Shown: positions 1-12,684, counted from the first letter of the stretch. The stretch is 64,000 bases of DNA from Branchiostoma belcheri (GCF_001625305.1 NW_017804176.1:1076930-1140929), one strand, 5' to 3'. Numbers and translations: made by a program. The notes: a model not told the origin generated them from the letters alone.

Positions 1-12
1 GGTCTAAAAAGG

Positions 13-84
13 GCCAGGGGAGTTAGCCGACCATAGTGCAGACAAAACTGGTCCTTCTTTCTATGGCCGGCCAACTCTCCTGGC
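13..84. repeat. Foldback (inverted-repeat) element at the left edge
   Basis: Two 24-nt arms, 13-36 and 61-84, are reverse complements with three mismatches, separated by a 24-nt loop. The core of the arm (gccaggggagtt) resembles sequence inside the inverted-repeat elements at 18049-18200 and 26413-26632, so this is probably one member of a local MITE-like family. It lies in the second intron of the partial esterase gene. Target duplications are not visible. Confidence 0.6.
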
Positions 85-198
85 AAATTATATAGCTCTT
101 TTCAGGCCGATGTCGACTATTTTACATTCAGCCTGCAAATGAGACGAGCAGTATTTGTAACGCCTGTGGAAGGACGCTGCTGATATGAAGGTGCTTAC

Positions 199-1821
199 CG
201 AAGACTCCCATTCTGTAGTTGACCGTGACCACCACCACCTCCTCCTCGGCCAGGCCGGTGCCGTCGAACGCCCGGACCGTCCCCCAGTCGTACGCGCCGC
301 CCGGGAACACCACGACCACCGGGTGCCGATGGCCTTTCTCGGGGTCCTGTCACATCAAACAGGTCCGTTCAATTAGTCAGTAAATCTATTCATTGATTTT
401 GTCACTCACTCAAGACTTAGATGTCCTTACTGAAGTGTTTAGATGTCTTCCTTAGAGCTTTCTGCGATACTGGCGCTAGGATGTATTGTTGCCAAGCAAA
501 TTGTTTTCTGAAGTCAAAAACCTTCAAGAAGCAGAGCAAGGCAAAGAAAGTCTTGCGTTGTGTCGTGTTATGTGAACGTTTTGTTTCGTCTTCACAAGAA
601 TACACATTGCATCAACTAAGGTTCAATTTCAAATATGTTGTAAGGTACGCCAATAAGCACAAATAGATGAAACAAACTTTGGATTGTGCTGGGTCACCAT
701 TTGAGTACACTTTTAACTATGTTAAAAATCATTTGGTCATCTGAACAGGAGAAAACTGGAGAGTTATATGATTGGCAGGTGGTGCCGGTGTTCTGGAGGT
801 GTTGACACTTTTGTAACCTTGTTCTTATCGCCGCGCCGTCAATCAGAGCCCGGGGTAGAAAACGACCTTTGATCAGGGGCATGCGCGGAGCAGTTTGGTC
901 TCAACGTCAACAATCGGATTTTTTTTTTTTTGCAATGCCGAGAAAAATTTCTGGAAAAATCTATTCACGTTGGAGGGGGAGAGGAACTGCGTTATATCGA
1001 AAACTCCTTCATGGATGAATAATCTGCCCGTGAAAGTTATCTGACATGGTTTGTTTGTGCAGGCACCGTTTGCCCTTTAATTTCGACAGCCAAAGACACG
1101 TATGATTTTTTGCGTAACCGCAACGTTAGGTTAGCAGACCTGATCACAAGTTACGCACAAGACGGTCGGCTGGTACGTTTTATTGACAGTTTCCATCATC
1201 ATTCTGTCGTCATTACCTGCTGTTACATCTGCATGGAGACAGAGGCTGATGTGACCTTGAAATGACCTAGCATAAGTTCACACCGACTCATATTTTCTTT
1301 CCTATTTGCTTCTGTCCAGCCGATCCAAACTTGATGTACAGTCGTGACACCACAGAAACTGTGCACGTTTGGTTTATCGTGCATACATGGCGTTTTGTAA
1401 CGCCAAAATTCTTCGCCGACTCGAGGTTACAAACAGGCGAGGTAAGGACGTTTTCTTAAGAAGCCAGACTTACCTCTGGTGCGTAGATGTTGAGGTACAG
1501 ACAGTCCTCGGACATGGCGTGTGTCCCATTCATGATCCTCTCCAGCTGCTCCTTGTCCTGTGGGCAGTCGGCGGCGTACTGCGTGGCGTCGCGGACGTCG
1601 TCCCACTTCTTGGGCGGGCGGGCCTCGGTGAACCGCAGCTCGCCCACCGGCGGCTCGGCGTACGGGATCCCGAGCCACGCGTGGACGTGCTTGTCTGCTT
1701 TCGTCTCTATCTCAAACCCGTGGACGTCGCCATACTTCGTCTTAACCCTGAACTTGTCTTCTTCCTCGCTAAGACAGGAGGAGACCAGCACGAAGAGACA
1801 CAGAGCACCGAGAGCCTTCAT
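199..1821 (-). CDS. Carboxylesterase/cholinesterase-fold protein, 5' exons only (gene A)
   Basis: Two exons are visible: exon 1 at 1821-1474 (116 codons, phase 0, donor gtaagt) and exon 2 at 346-199 (148 nt, acceptor gtgacag, donor gtaagc). Later exons lie beyond the left edge. Exon 1 starts with a hydrophobic signal peptide (MKALGALCLFVLVSSCLS), followed by the family's N-terminal block: GIPYAEPPVGELRF and the disulfide-bearing [10 protein letters not shown]. Exon 2 encodes the strand leading to the oxyanion hole and ends in NYRMGVFG. Its length and phases match exon 2 of the neighbouring gene B exactly, so the two are tandem duplicates. The normal HGG oxyanion motif reads PGG (VVVVFPGGAYDWG), which is unusual for an active esterase. 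The catalytic serine exon is not in the window, so activity cannot be judged. The product is predicted to be secreted or luminal. Confidence 0.85.
347..1473 (-). other. Intron 1 of esterase gene A
   Basis: This 1.1-kb intron is bounded by a gtaagt donor and a gtgacag acceptor. It holds a poly-T run near 920-932 and nothing else I can recognise. The short ORFs inside have no family features. Confidence 0.7.
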
Positions 1822-3725
1822 CTTTCCAAACCAGCTGGGCGAAGGAGAATGGCCAAAGTGACTAGATCAGCTGATTGCACTGATTGGTTTTCTCGCGTGT
1901 TGCTGTGTGGTAACTTCTTGGGACGGGGCCAGGGATTGGTCAAATGTTGCTGTGCCGTACAGTTCGACTGTGGTTCGTCCAATCGGATGGTTTGTTTGCT
2001 TGTGAGTTGTGTTATCGGAAGCCGAGATTAGATAAATGTGCTTAGTTCAGCTGAGCTGTGTGACCCGGCGCTAGGCAGGGTGCCAGATCACATCTAAACA
2101 TAACATGTTTATACGTGACCAGATGCGCGGTCGTCACTCACACCGGAAAAAACATCATGTCCAAACAGATGGACAGATCTGACATGTTTTGCGCCTGTTT
2201 TCCGTTGTTGTTGTTTTCCTGAACGTTTTGTAATGGTTCCTGTCTCCTTGAGGTGTGTTTGAACAACCTTTAAACGAGAGAGCGTGGTCCGATCTGCTGA
2301 TGTTTAATAGCGAAGGACTTTCGAACCCGGCCTCAGCGGAGTGGCACCGAGCATTATGTGACCATGTGGTGGAAACCACCTGTAGTTGATGTCGCTAAAG
2401 CTTCTCCATTTGTAGCCTGGCTGTTGCCAGGGCCCACACAAGTCGGTCAGCTCATCGGCTTCAGGACCCGAGATGTCCCCAAGGAGAATCTACCTCAGGT
2501 GTCCCTCAGTTAGATTAAATCAGTAGCCTCTGGTTAGCCTCTAACAACAGTCTGGCATCCAGGCTATTCCCCCTTGAACCCACGTCTCATTCCACATTTT
2601 GGTATGCCGGAGACCTTTGGTTATTTGCTAACTAACAATCGCCAAGCGAATAACACCCGAAATAGGATACTCTCGATAACGGGGCAAATTCCGTCTATTC
2701 AAATACAATCACGGCGGACCATGAAATGCTTTTTAATAGTACCAGTACATCTGACAAGCACAAATAACGTCACAGACTAGCTGACGTCTGACCACCAGTC
2801 TGGATTTTCTCGGCCTAGACCCACCCTGGTGATTTTGTCTGCGTGAATCAGTTCTTACTGAGGGCCTTTCAGGACTGAGCTGAGTCCAAATTTCCTTGGG
2901 GGTAAGTTGGACCTGGTGCCGAAGAGCTGGCCTGTGTTGGCCCTGGCAACAGTTTGGTCGCAAGGCGAAGATAACGTCTGACTACGGATGGGATCTATCG
3001 GCGCCCTGTCAGATAACTGTGCCCTCTGAGACACGCCTGCATGTGGTTAGATTAACAGCTAAAGGGGTCCCTTATCATGGGGATACATAACTTTTCATCA
3101 ATCTTACTACCATAGATAGGTAATTCGAGGTGAAAGTTTATTTGCAACTGTTGCTACCAACAATTTCCACATTTTGACTCGATAAAATTAATACTAAGTA
3201 CTTCCAGGTCGTGGTACAGACTTAACAAAAGCACTCTCTTTCGTGTAAATATGACATGATGTTAATCAGTCGCCATGGTTAATAATTTTATTTGCCCCGT
3301 TGAAGATATAATTGGTAACAAGTATCCATGCCAATGCCCTGTTGTGCGTACACATCTATACCAGGCTGTCATTTTGGTTCATCAGATAAGTTGCTGGAGT
3401 GTGTGTGCGAATCCTATAGTTTCTAACTTAGTCACACTTAGAAACAAGTACCCATTCCCCATCTCTGAAGCAGTACACAGTTCACAATGTGGTCTTTCAT
3501 CTCTGGATACAACTTTGTCATACATCAGGTACAAGTGAAAACTAGTCAATCTACATTTTACATTTTCTACCAGCTATGGTCTGTCACACAGTGACACACA
3601 GTGGAAAACTGGCTTTCCCACTTTTCACATTTCTAACAGTAACATTTCCCCCACTTTTCTAACAGTATATCTCCCCCCCCCCCTCCTACATAGTTGTAGA
3701 CTGTAACATTTAGTACGTCCCAGTC
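1822..3725. other. Intergenic DNA between the tandem esterase genes
   Basis: No coding signal is evident between the start codon of gene A and the stop codon of gene B. The gene B side should carry its 3' UTR. A minus-strand AATAAA (3292-3287), about 430 nt past the stop codon, is a plausible polyadenylation signal. The promoter of gene A must lie just above 1821, but I see no clear TATA box. Confidence 0.5.
3287..3292 (-). terminator. Candidate polyadenylation signal of esterase gene B
   Basis: A minus-strand AATAAA hexamer lies about 430 nt downstream of the gene B stop codon (3728-3726). It is the best-placed hexamer I noticed. A chance match is possible in this A/T-rich stretch. Confidence 0.4.
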
Positions 3726-6700
3726 CTACACGGACCCCCCGAACGGGTTGATGTCGTCCGCCGACACGTTATAGACGCGGCGGACGGTCTCAGGCACGTA
3801 GGACGTCCACAGGGCCGTCACTTTGGTCTTGAAGTAGTCCTTCATGCGGGTCTTTCCCGGCTTCCTGACCTGCAGGTAGCTCTGCTGGTCTCCGTGGAAC
3901 ATCTTCCACTCTAGTGGCTGGCTCTGAGGGGAGGGGTTCCTGGGTGGGAGGAAGACAATGTACAGGGTATAACGTTAACGATAAAGAGAGGCGACACAGA
4001 ATAAAAGGATAAAGCTACTAGTATGATAAACATTTAGACCGAAGTGGACACAAAATTACACTTTGTCTCCTTTATAAGTTGGTGTTAACGCCAAAGTTGT
4101 CTCTTGCTCAAGGTCAGTGACGCAGCCAAGGATACATGGTAACAATGTCCAGCCAGGGATACACGCCTATTTTTACTTTAATTTTCGTTTCCAAGGCCAG
4201 CCTATTCTAGCTGTAGTTCTCTCCCAGTAAGGAAGTGATCAGAGACAGAGGAGCAAACTAAAGTTAGAATTGCATGGTTATTAGGCTAGGGCTAACCATA
4301 AGACCATACATATTTTCCTCACCCAAACCGCACGAAGTTGGTCACGAATGTCCGCATCATGTCGGTGACCTCCCTGTCTCTGTCCGTCAGACGGAATCTG
4401 TCGTTCAACATCAGCGTCCCCGGCCCGAAAATAAACACCTGGTCATCCGCCTGCATCGTTCCTGTAGTGGGAGGTGGGAGATACCTGGGTTAGTCTCGTG
4501 GTCATCACTTCAACAGTCTGATATCTCTCTTGCTTAGCCTGTGTCTAACCGTCGATAACCGGTCGACTGAACCGAAGGATGTGTACAAGTCTCAGTGTGT
4601 TTGAGAACTAACAGCTCTAACTGACAGTACGATTGGCACTCGGGCATAGAAAGCTCCTAATGATAATTCGTCAATGTCCAAACTGACTCACCCATCCATT
4701 TCGGCCGTGGGTTGTTCTCGGAGCGGTAGTCGAGCACGTAGACCCAGGTGGGTGCGCCTGAGCCGGAGTGGGCATTGGCCTGGTGCAGCATGGGTGAGTG
4801 GTACCCATAGTCCGTCTTAAACTGGGTGGGTAAAATTTTACAAGTTATCTTTATTGCAGACTCCTGCAACTTGAATGGTATTCAATCGTCTATTTGCCTC
4901 GTCAGCGATTTGCCTGTTTTATCTCTATTCCATTAACAGTTTTTTTACAAACAAAACCACTCAAATATATAAGAAAAATCCTTTGCCAACGCCCAGTCAC
5001 CTTGATGTAATTGTCCCTCAGTGCTGCCGGGTCGTGCATGTTCTTGAAGTCGGTGTACTCGAAGCTGATGATGTCCTTGATGTACCTCCGTGCCCGGGAA
5101 GGGTACCGCTCCACCCACCGGGACCGCATCTCATCCACCATGTCTGAACTCACCCCGAACTCGATCCCCTTCACATCAGCTGGGGGGGAAACAGTAAAAA
5201 CCACCATTCTGATGCTGATTCTATTTCAAACTACGGATTGATAGAGTTTCTTGACAAAAAAATGCACCGATGGAAGATGAAAGCGAGGAATAAAGAGCAA
5301 TGGACGGATACTTTTCCTTCAGGTCTCTTACCAAAGAACAATCTATAGGGCATCTCTTTACCGGTCGTTTCTATTAACGGAGACAGTGACTTACGGTTGT
5401 TTTGTCGTTCAGCCCCTTACCAAAGATTCAGGATATGTCTTTATTGGCCAGTATATGATATGAACAGAACAGTGTTTACTACTTGCTTATGATCGTTTTG
5501 TCATTAATTCCCGTACCAAAGATGTAGGACATCTCTTTACTGGCGGTCCCCATTAGCAGAGGCACCTTGCTGAAGGCTCCCTTCGCCAGAAGCTTCGTGG
5601 GACTGTCCGGGATCACCCCGCCCGGCCCGTCAACCACCGGGGCCCACACGGAGATCATCGGAGGGCCCTGATTGGACAGAAACATCCTACGTCATCAAAA
5701 CAGTTCGAGGACCTTGAGCGTATCTAATATCATCCAAACAGCGCTAAGACAGAGATCTAACAAAGCCAGGCAAGATCTATTCTGGTATAAAAAGTCAGCC
5801 GTTAGGTTAATTTTTCATTCGTATCTTCCCAACCCATTTTGTGATGCTGCTATAAAGACTTACCATCTTTCAGCTGTATTTTATTATCTTGTTATCGTTA
5901 TAGTTTGCCTGACTCACCTCCACGCTTGTCTCCACCAGCTCTTCTGCCGTCTTCTGACGCAGGCAGTTCACCAGGTCCTCTGTGGACTGAAAAACAGTAC
6001 CGTGTTAGAGAAGAAGATGCACGTAAGAAGGAGACTTTGAGAAGTTGAAGATCATACAGGTATTGCAGATCCCAGCCCGAACCCTGGCTGAGCTACTGGA
6101 GTATCAGTAATGTAGTGGTACTAGTGCCAAAGAGGTCGTTCATGTTTCTACCAGATAACTGTTAAGAGTTCTATATCGTATCAATTATGTCAGATGAGGC
6201 GATTTGAGGTCCCCACCTCTGTCGGACATCCAAGTTTCTCCGCCAAGTCCGCAGCATGGTCATAGGGTCTGTATGGGGGCAGGAGGACTGTCCAGGGGTT
6301 TACCAGAGATCCACTGCTCAGGATCATTCCGTGGAACAGACCTAAAAAGTGGATAAGTTAAGATAAGTCATACATTATGTCCACAATTATATCTTATATT
6401 TGCCCTTAAATGTATGTGTCATTGCCCTTGACGTCTATCGTTTTGTTGATCATTTTTCTTCCCCGTCATAAAAAGACGGTCCGACCTGCGCTTATCGCTG
6501 ACGTCACTAACCTGCGCTGTAGATTGACGTCAGGTGCAGGGCAGCGCTGGAGGCACCGGCAGCACATCCCATAATAGTCACCCTGTCGGGGTCCCCGCCG
6601 AAGTGCTTAATGTTCATCTGAACCCACTTCAGAGCCTCAATCTGGTCCAGTAGCCCAAAGTTCCCCAAGGCGCTCTCATCCTCTGTGCTGAGCCATCCTA

Positions 6701-9482
6701 GAAAGAACACAGAGTAACTAGACGTCCGGCATCAGTTATAAGGACATCCTTTCGTTATTTAGTGGAGAGCACTGATTATTATTTGGCAATGTGCACTTTT
6801 TATTATACAGTGGAGCCCGACTTTGGTAAGCTCAATTTAAAGGTGTTGATGCGTCCTACAAGCGACTACTTGTCTGGAACCGTAATGTTTCAGCAATCTT
6901 TTATTTCACAAAGTACTTTCTATGTACATAAAGTCTGTATGCCAAGATTCAGCTTCAACCTGAATATTTGTTGTAATACAACACGGTATGCAGTGTTAAT
7001 TTGCTTCCTTTGACCCGCATCCTGCATCTACGTAATATATACTTGAAGATGAGAGACGGCAACCTGAGCACAGGTAGCGGCAATCAGCTCAGGTAAGGCG
7101 ACATCCTGATAACGCTAGAATCAAACAATGGTGTTTTACCTGCTCTCGTATCAAACGTTGCCGAGTAAATTTGATATTCTGACCCTGCTGCTAAGCCTCT
7201 TTCTCACATCAAACAACCTCCCGACGCAGGGCCCATTGTTCGTACGGCCGGTCGTCTAGAGTGGGTCAAAGTTCGCCCTGGGTGGAGAGCTCAGTGTTTT
7301 CATGAATGTTACGTGTTTAATTGGCAATTGATGCATTCTGATCTACATGGTCTTGTTGTTTCTTATTTTTTTATAATCATGACAGGTTATAACGATACAA
7401 GGGGATGTGCACTGATGGCTGAAACCATATGAACTTCTTGAGCAACTGTGTGGCGTTTGTCAAGTTGTATTGCAGGTAATGAGAATAACAATGTACACAG
7501 GTCTGGTATATAAATTGAAAGCTGAGTCAGGATAGTTTAGGCAGCGCCCATCTGTGTACCAGTACATTCGGCATCTCCCATGGTACTTCGATCGTTGGAG
7601 CTGGCATGATTATGATTGTAATGTCATTTGTCAAGGTCAACGCATAAGGCTAACGGTTAGAGTACAGGGTCATTGGTGAAGGCACAAGGTCATTTGTTAA
7701 AACACAAGATACAAGCAGGACAGAAGTGTGTGAATGTTACCGAGCGCCCCCAGTCTGAAGTTGAGGGTGACCACGACCGTGCCCCGCTCTGCCAGCACGG
7801 CGCCGTCATACTCCCGGCCGGACCCTCTCCGGTACGACCCGCCATGGATCACCACCAGCACCGGGTGGAGACCGCTATCTGCTGGCTTCTGTACAACAGA
7901 ACGGCAAAGTCAATCCGGACAGTCCAATTCCGGACTACCACTACCGGCCATAAAGCAATAGCAACACCTTACATACAAGTTACAATACAAAACTACTACC
8001 TACGTATACTAGTATATCAAACTTAAAAATAGAAGTCAGACTGTCACCAGGGCCTGTGCGGGCTCCAGGGCCAATATAGAAACTTTTCCCGCCCCAATAT
8101 TGGCCCTGGATCTTAGGGACTGGCTTGTGTAGCCCTTGTCATAGCCTGGCTTCCAGGTATGGCAAGAGGCAGGATCAGAGCAAGTAACATTCTCTGACTT
8201 TTCTCGTTTGTCAGCGATAACTTTAACACCACTAAGGGAAATTTAGGAAAGTTACGACCCCCTCTCAACATCTGCTTGGAGATTGATGTTGTCAAACCCT
8301 CGGATGTTTTTGGTGACCCCAGATCACCCCACTTTTGTTTATTAAGAAGTGACAAACATCGCTGTTTCTTGGAAGACTGCAGGAAAACGCAAGGACGAAG
8401 GGTTGATCAGTAGGTCACCTGTCAGCAAGTTTACCTGGTACACACACCGTCCTCCCGGGGGTTTCTGGGGAACGTCCCCCAAGGCCATCATAACAACACA
8501 ACACGTCTGATGGGTGTTTAGTTCTCCTGTCACGGTTTCTATGATTCCTTGTGATGAACTCCTAGCAATCAACAAAGGCCTACCAATGCGCTTTCTCTGC
8601 TCCGTGCGGATTGTTACTACCTTAAATCTCATATACTCTTCTCCTAGTGTAGAAAATTACGGAACTGTATCTCCGGATCCCCACCAAGAACGCATACATT
8701 TTGAAGACTTCGTCCCACATTACTAAACTTTCCTTGTCAGCCATCTGTCTATCTTCTATCGTCTATGTTACGATTTTTCCGTATTTTGTATATTAAAACT
8801 AAAGATTTGTCATACTTTTGAACCAAGCGGGACTCACATCCAGTGCCCCCCCCTCAGGGGAGTCAAAAGTCAAAACAGTACCCCATTGGCCAGAAGACTA
8901 AAACACCTGACGCAAAACATGTTGACTTTTTGTAAGCTATATATACACATCAAAATCAACATTGGAAAATGGATAAGTGATGCGCATATCAACAGCATCA
9001 CAATGGATGCTTAGCAATTCTGATAGATGATGGCTCAAAAGTTAAACAAAGAGAAAGCACACCTCAAAATGTTGACGAATTAGTATCCATGTACACCTGT
9101 TACACATACAGGGAAAACCGCACCAGTGAATCGTACAATAGTTAGTACTTACATTTGGAGAATATACGTTCAGGTACAAACAGTCCTCTGATATTTGGTG
9201 AGTTCTGTTGAAGATGGCCATGAGGAACCACGCCTTCTGTGGGCAGTCGGGCCCGAACTTTGTCGCATCGCGTACGCCCGTCCAGCTGCTCGGGGGCAGG
9301 GGCTCCTTGAACCGAAGGCCTCCCAGAGGCGGCCTGGCGTAGGGGATCCCGAAGAAGGCGCGGACGTTCCTCAGCTCGAAGCCGCGCACGTCCCCGTACG
9401 TCGTAGGTACGACCACCTCGTCTCCCGCACAGAAAGAACACGAAACCGAGAAAAGCAGCAAAACCACTGGAGCGACTCTCAT
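3726..9482 (-). CDS. Carboxylesterase/cholinesterase-like protein, catalytically dead (gene B), complete
   Basis: Ten exons join in frame: 9482-9153, 7888-7741, 6697-6512, 6341-6217, 5986-5918, 5667-5517, 5179-5001, 4821-4692, 4461-4323, 3939-3726. They give 1671 nt, 556 aa, a normal length for the family. The protein has a signal peptide ([20 protein letters not shown]), the [12 protein letters not shown] block, the [10 protein letters not shown] disulfide block, an intact oxyanion HGG ([11 protein letters not shown]), [16 protein letters not shown], and [13 protein letters not shown]. The nucleophile elbow, usually GESAG, reads GCAAG, so serine is replaced by alanine. The triad glutamate position is kept ([11 protein letters not shown]). 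The triad histidine, usually G-x-x-H-G before the final FxFG strand, is glutamine ([15 protein letters not shown]). Hydrolase activity is therefore not expected; by analogy with neuroligins or glutactin it may act in binding. There is no C-terminal transmembrane or GPI-type hydrophobic tail, so it is probably secreted. It is adjacent to and co-oriented with gene A, with the same exon 2 size. Confidence 0.9.
7121..7270 (+). repeat. Dispersed repeat, copy 1
   Basis: This stretch in intron 2 of esterase gene B reappears in reverse orientation at 11926-12092. Shared blocks include caatggtgttt, ctttctcacatcaaacaacc, tcccgacgc, cccattgttcgt and gtcgtctagag, with diverged sequence between them. It carries no coding potential and is probably a MITE-like or other non-autonomous element. 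Confidence 0.6.
8065..8109. repeat. Short hairpin in intron 1 of esterase gene B
   Basis: The arm ccagggccaatat at 8065-8077 is matched by its complement ending at 8109, leaving a loop of about 19 nt. It lies in the intron between exons 1 and 2. It is probably a fragment of an inverted-repeat transposon. Confidence 0.5.
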
Positions 9483-10328
9483 CTTTGGAAAATTTCTGAA
9501 TGGCGCCTGTTTTTTTTAAATGTCCGGCGTGAATTTCGTGGCGTAAGACGAGGTGTTTGTAAGCGTACGAGCCGTGGTGGGCAGGGAGGGAGACATTTGA
9601 CAAATAGCTGATGAACGTTGCCCGTAATTAGTAACTTATGGTCCGTCCATTGTGTCCCTGTCATTGAGCCATTGTGTGTGATGGGAGGGAACAATACAGA
9701 CATGTGCTGTGTTCTCTGGAAGCTTTATCCAACAATTCACAGAATAAACAAAATAACTTTACCGCAGAAAACACTTTTTTGTGTTTTTGTTTGACGTCGA
9801 CATCTTGTAGTTTATGGCTCTTCCTGTGTGCATTGATGTTTGGATATATAAAATCTGCCAATATTCTCGGGTCAGGGACTGCCCCTGGCTCCTCTTATGT
9901 TGCCAAGGACATTATACTGAACGATATCGATGTCCGTAATGTTACTAACCACTTTTGTGGTACATGGCAAAACACTGCTGATATCCTGCAGTACAATCAG
10001 AATCACATATATCTTATATGATCTTATATGATAACTTGAAAAGGCCCTGGCCAGTTTATCAGCTGATAATATGAATTTGCTTCCATTGTAACAAAGTCTG
10101 AACTTAGAACTAGGATTGCTAGTTTTTGTTGCTTTTCTGACGAACGGCCATCCCAAAATAACGAGGCAGCTAGTAAAAGTTGCGGTTTTCCATCCTAACA
10201 TCTGCTTGGCATGGATGGAGTTCACTTGAGAGCTCCAGTTGACAAACGAGCTTGAACTGTCATCCGCCCACCTCGCCGACCTGTCACCTCGCCTCCCTGG
10301 TTGTCGTTTATCCGGAGAAATGTTCTCT

Positions 10329-11071
10329 GTCACATGTTGTTTGGGTGGAATTCTGTCCAGTAGGCAGGTCTGCAGCAGTGTTTAGTGTCCACGGAATGAC
10401 ATGGTTTATTTTGGCCTTGTCCGTTTGAACTCTAATCTCATAGCCATCCATCCGTCTTCCACTGATAACGGATCAAGGCAAGTCAGCCCCTAGCCCTGGG
10501 CCGACCAACTGTGCTGGTTATCGTATAGACGGTATAGCACTGGCCAGCGCGTAACCACACTCGACCCCCCCCCCAACCCCCCTCACGCAGTCCCAGGTGA
10601 TTATTGCACCGAACCCCCCTCTAGATCTTCCACACGCTGGCTAACTCTGGGCCTAACGCGCTATGGGTCTGGCATCCAGTCTAGCTCTCGTCTGTCTGCT
10701 TTCTTACCGTATTGCCAAGGCTCTTAGAAGATGTTATGTGCATGCAGTGCAATATTGTGCTTCTCAGCTCCCATCCTTTCCAAACAATACTCGTACTTGC
10801 ATCCTGTATTCTGAGTTTCTGACCCCAGCTATTCTTTCTTATCGTCACACGCTCCTCGTCACAGCTTCTTTGCGGAGGCTGTATAGCCAGACTACAGCCC
10901 AGATCATCGGCAGATGGCTGAGTTGTTTTTGCCCGTTATCAGTGTAAGATGAATGGATGATGGCAAGATTAGAGTTCAAACAAACAAGGCCAAATCAAAC
11001 CCTAACATCCCGTGGCTTCAGTTCTGCCTACTAGGCAGTTTTCCACCACTATTTTGATCATGTGTAACATG
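10329..11071. mobile_element. Foldback element with long diverged inverted arms
   Basis: Sequence at about 10340-10475 and 10930-11065 forms a long diverged inverted repeat. The blocks gccttgt.cgtttgaactcta and actgataacgg, and the ctgcctactaggcag region, recur as complements. The spacer of about 450 bp has no recognisable gene; a 94-codon ORF in it lacks family features. A clear target duplication is not visible. It is most likely a non-autonomous DNA transposon, possibly an old one given the divergence. Confidence 0.5.
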
Positions 11072-11370
11072 TTTTGAAGACAGGTGACCCGACCCATTCG
11101 TCCTTGAGGTTACGTTTCCTTCGGTCTTCCAAGAAGCAGGCGACAAAAACAGTCTCAGTTGTTTGTGTCAGTTAAGTAACTGGCACGGGAAAGTATAGCT
11201 AGTCAGCGAAAATATTGTGGACAGTTTGACAAGCTGTCTAATTCTTATCGTTCCAATTATATAGACTGGGAGTTCTGAGAAGCTTTTCAGTATCCTCGTA
11301 TTTTGTCCCTTGACCTTGACCTTACGAAGGCCACTGAGATCGAACAAGAATAATTGGCGGGAATCAAGTA

Positions 11371-11450
11371 ACTCACTCACTCACTCACTCACTCACTCAC
11401 TCACTCACTCACTCACTCACTCACTCACTCACTCACTCACTCACTCACTC
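11371..11450. repeat. (ACTC)20 microsatellite
   Basis: Eighty consecutive bases are an uninterrupted tetranucleotide repeat, read as actc on the plus strand. Confidence 0.95.
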
Positions 11451-11925
11451 TTTCTGCTGTTTTCTTTACATGAATGAATCTAAATCTAAATCTATATTTT
11501 TATGCTGTAGAGATCGCAATTCAATTTTATGTACACATTCCTCGCTAGAATGGTATTTTAAAGTTGTTAAAAGGTGGGCACTGAATGACTGATGTAAAGA
11601 AACATGCAATTCAGCCTCCGGGCTGCAAAATGTTTTTAAATCAACAATAAACCAGTCATCATCATGTATTGTCAGGTCAGTAAGTAATGACTTGACAAAC
11701 GCCAAAACGTTCCAGTGTTCCCAGGCAATTTCTTTTGTAGGATTTTGCATGTAACATTTTGCACTATTATAGATCTTGACAATTAGCAATATTAAAACAT
11801 TACAGAGGAAGTAAGGCAATATAACCATTGATTCCACTGGTCTGGAGGGCGTGCCATGCACATACCACACAAAACACGTGCCGCATACAAGGTACATCGT
11901 TATCCAAACAACTTCTACTCATCTA

Positions 11926-12092
11926 ACCTTTGTCCCTCTCTAGACGACAAGCCGCACGAACAATGGGTCCTGGTCAAAACCTCGCGTCGGGAGGTTGTTT
12001 GATGTGAGAAAGAATCTTAACTATGGGGTCAAAATGTCATATTTGCTTGACAAAGTTTAATACGTGAGCGAGTGAAACACCATTGTTTAAAC
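11926..12092 (-). repeat. Dispersed repeat, copy 2 (inverted relative to copy 1)
   Basis: The reverse complement of this stretch matches 7121-7270 through several long blocks, including ctttctcacatcaaacaacc. It lies upstream of VTA1. The two copies are about 4.7 kb apart in opposite orientation. Confidence 0.6.
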
Positions 12093-12684
12093 CTAGCCTT
12101 ATCAACGGGTCTCCGATCGACATCAAGAAACTTTCAAACATAACAGCCTGCCTTAATCCATTGGTCAAACATATGGCACAATATGCGGGGGTTGCAGCAC
12201 TGAACAAAGATGTCAATTTTTCAATTTGTTGATAATTACCCCCCTCAAGTAGAAAATTAAAAGTTGCTTAATAGTTCAATCAGTGCACTAACGATGCTAT
12301 GCCACAAACTCGACTGTGAAGGAGGCCCAAGTGTATAGAAGTTGTTCCTCGATTTACTGTGGATCTTTACTTGAGCGTAATTTGAGCGTAAGCCAGTAGC
12401 AATGGATTATTCTGGTGACAGGCCGTGAAAACTGTTCCAGATGTGCACCCGGTACCATCGGGTCAGTAGGACGCTTGCCTGCCTGACTTCTCTTGAAGTT
12501 TAAAACATCTTTAAATGCTCAGAAAAGCCATGGATCAAAAGCGTCTCTCAGTGGCAGTAAAGTATCACTGCAGTAGAGGGCAAACATTATCAATGCTAGA
12601 GGCCGTTATTATTGGATAGAAAAAGTGCGCCACCGTGCGACAAACATGATGACGACAGGATCATGTGATTGTGACTGACCCAGA

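Noticed and set aside
1369..2031. 220-codon plus-strand ORF
   Set aside because: It is the antisense shadow of esterase gene A exon 1, which has a clear signal peptide, family motifs and splice donor on the minus strand.
10663..10947. 94-codon ORF MGLASSLALVCLL...
   Set aside because: It starts with a signal-like stretch but lies in the spacer of a foldback element, has no family motif and no supporting splice structure.
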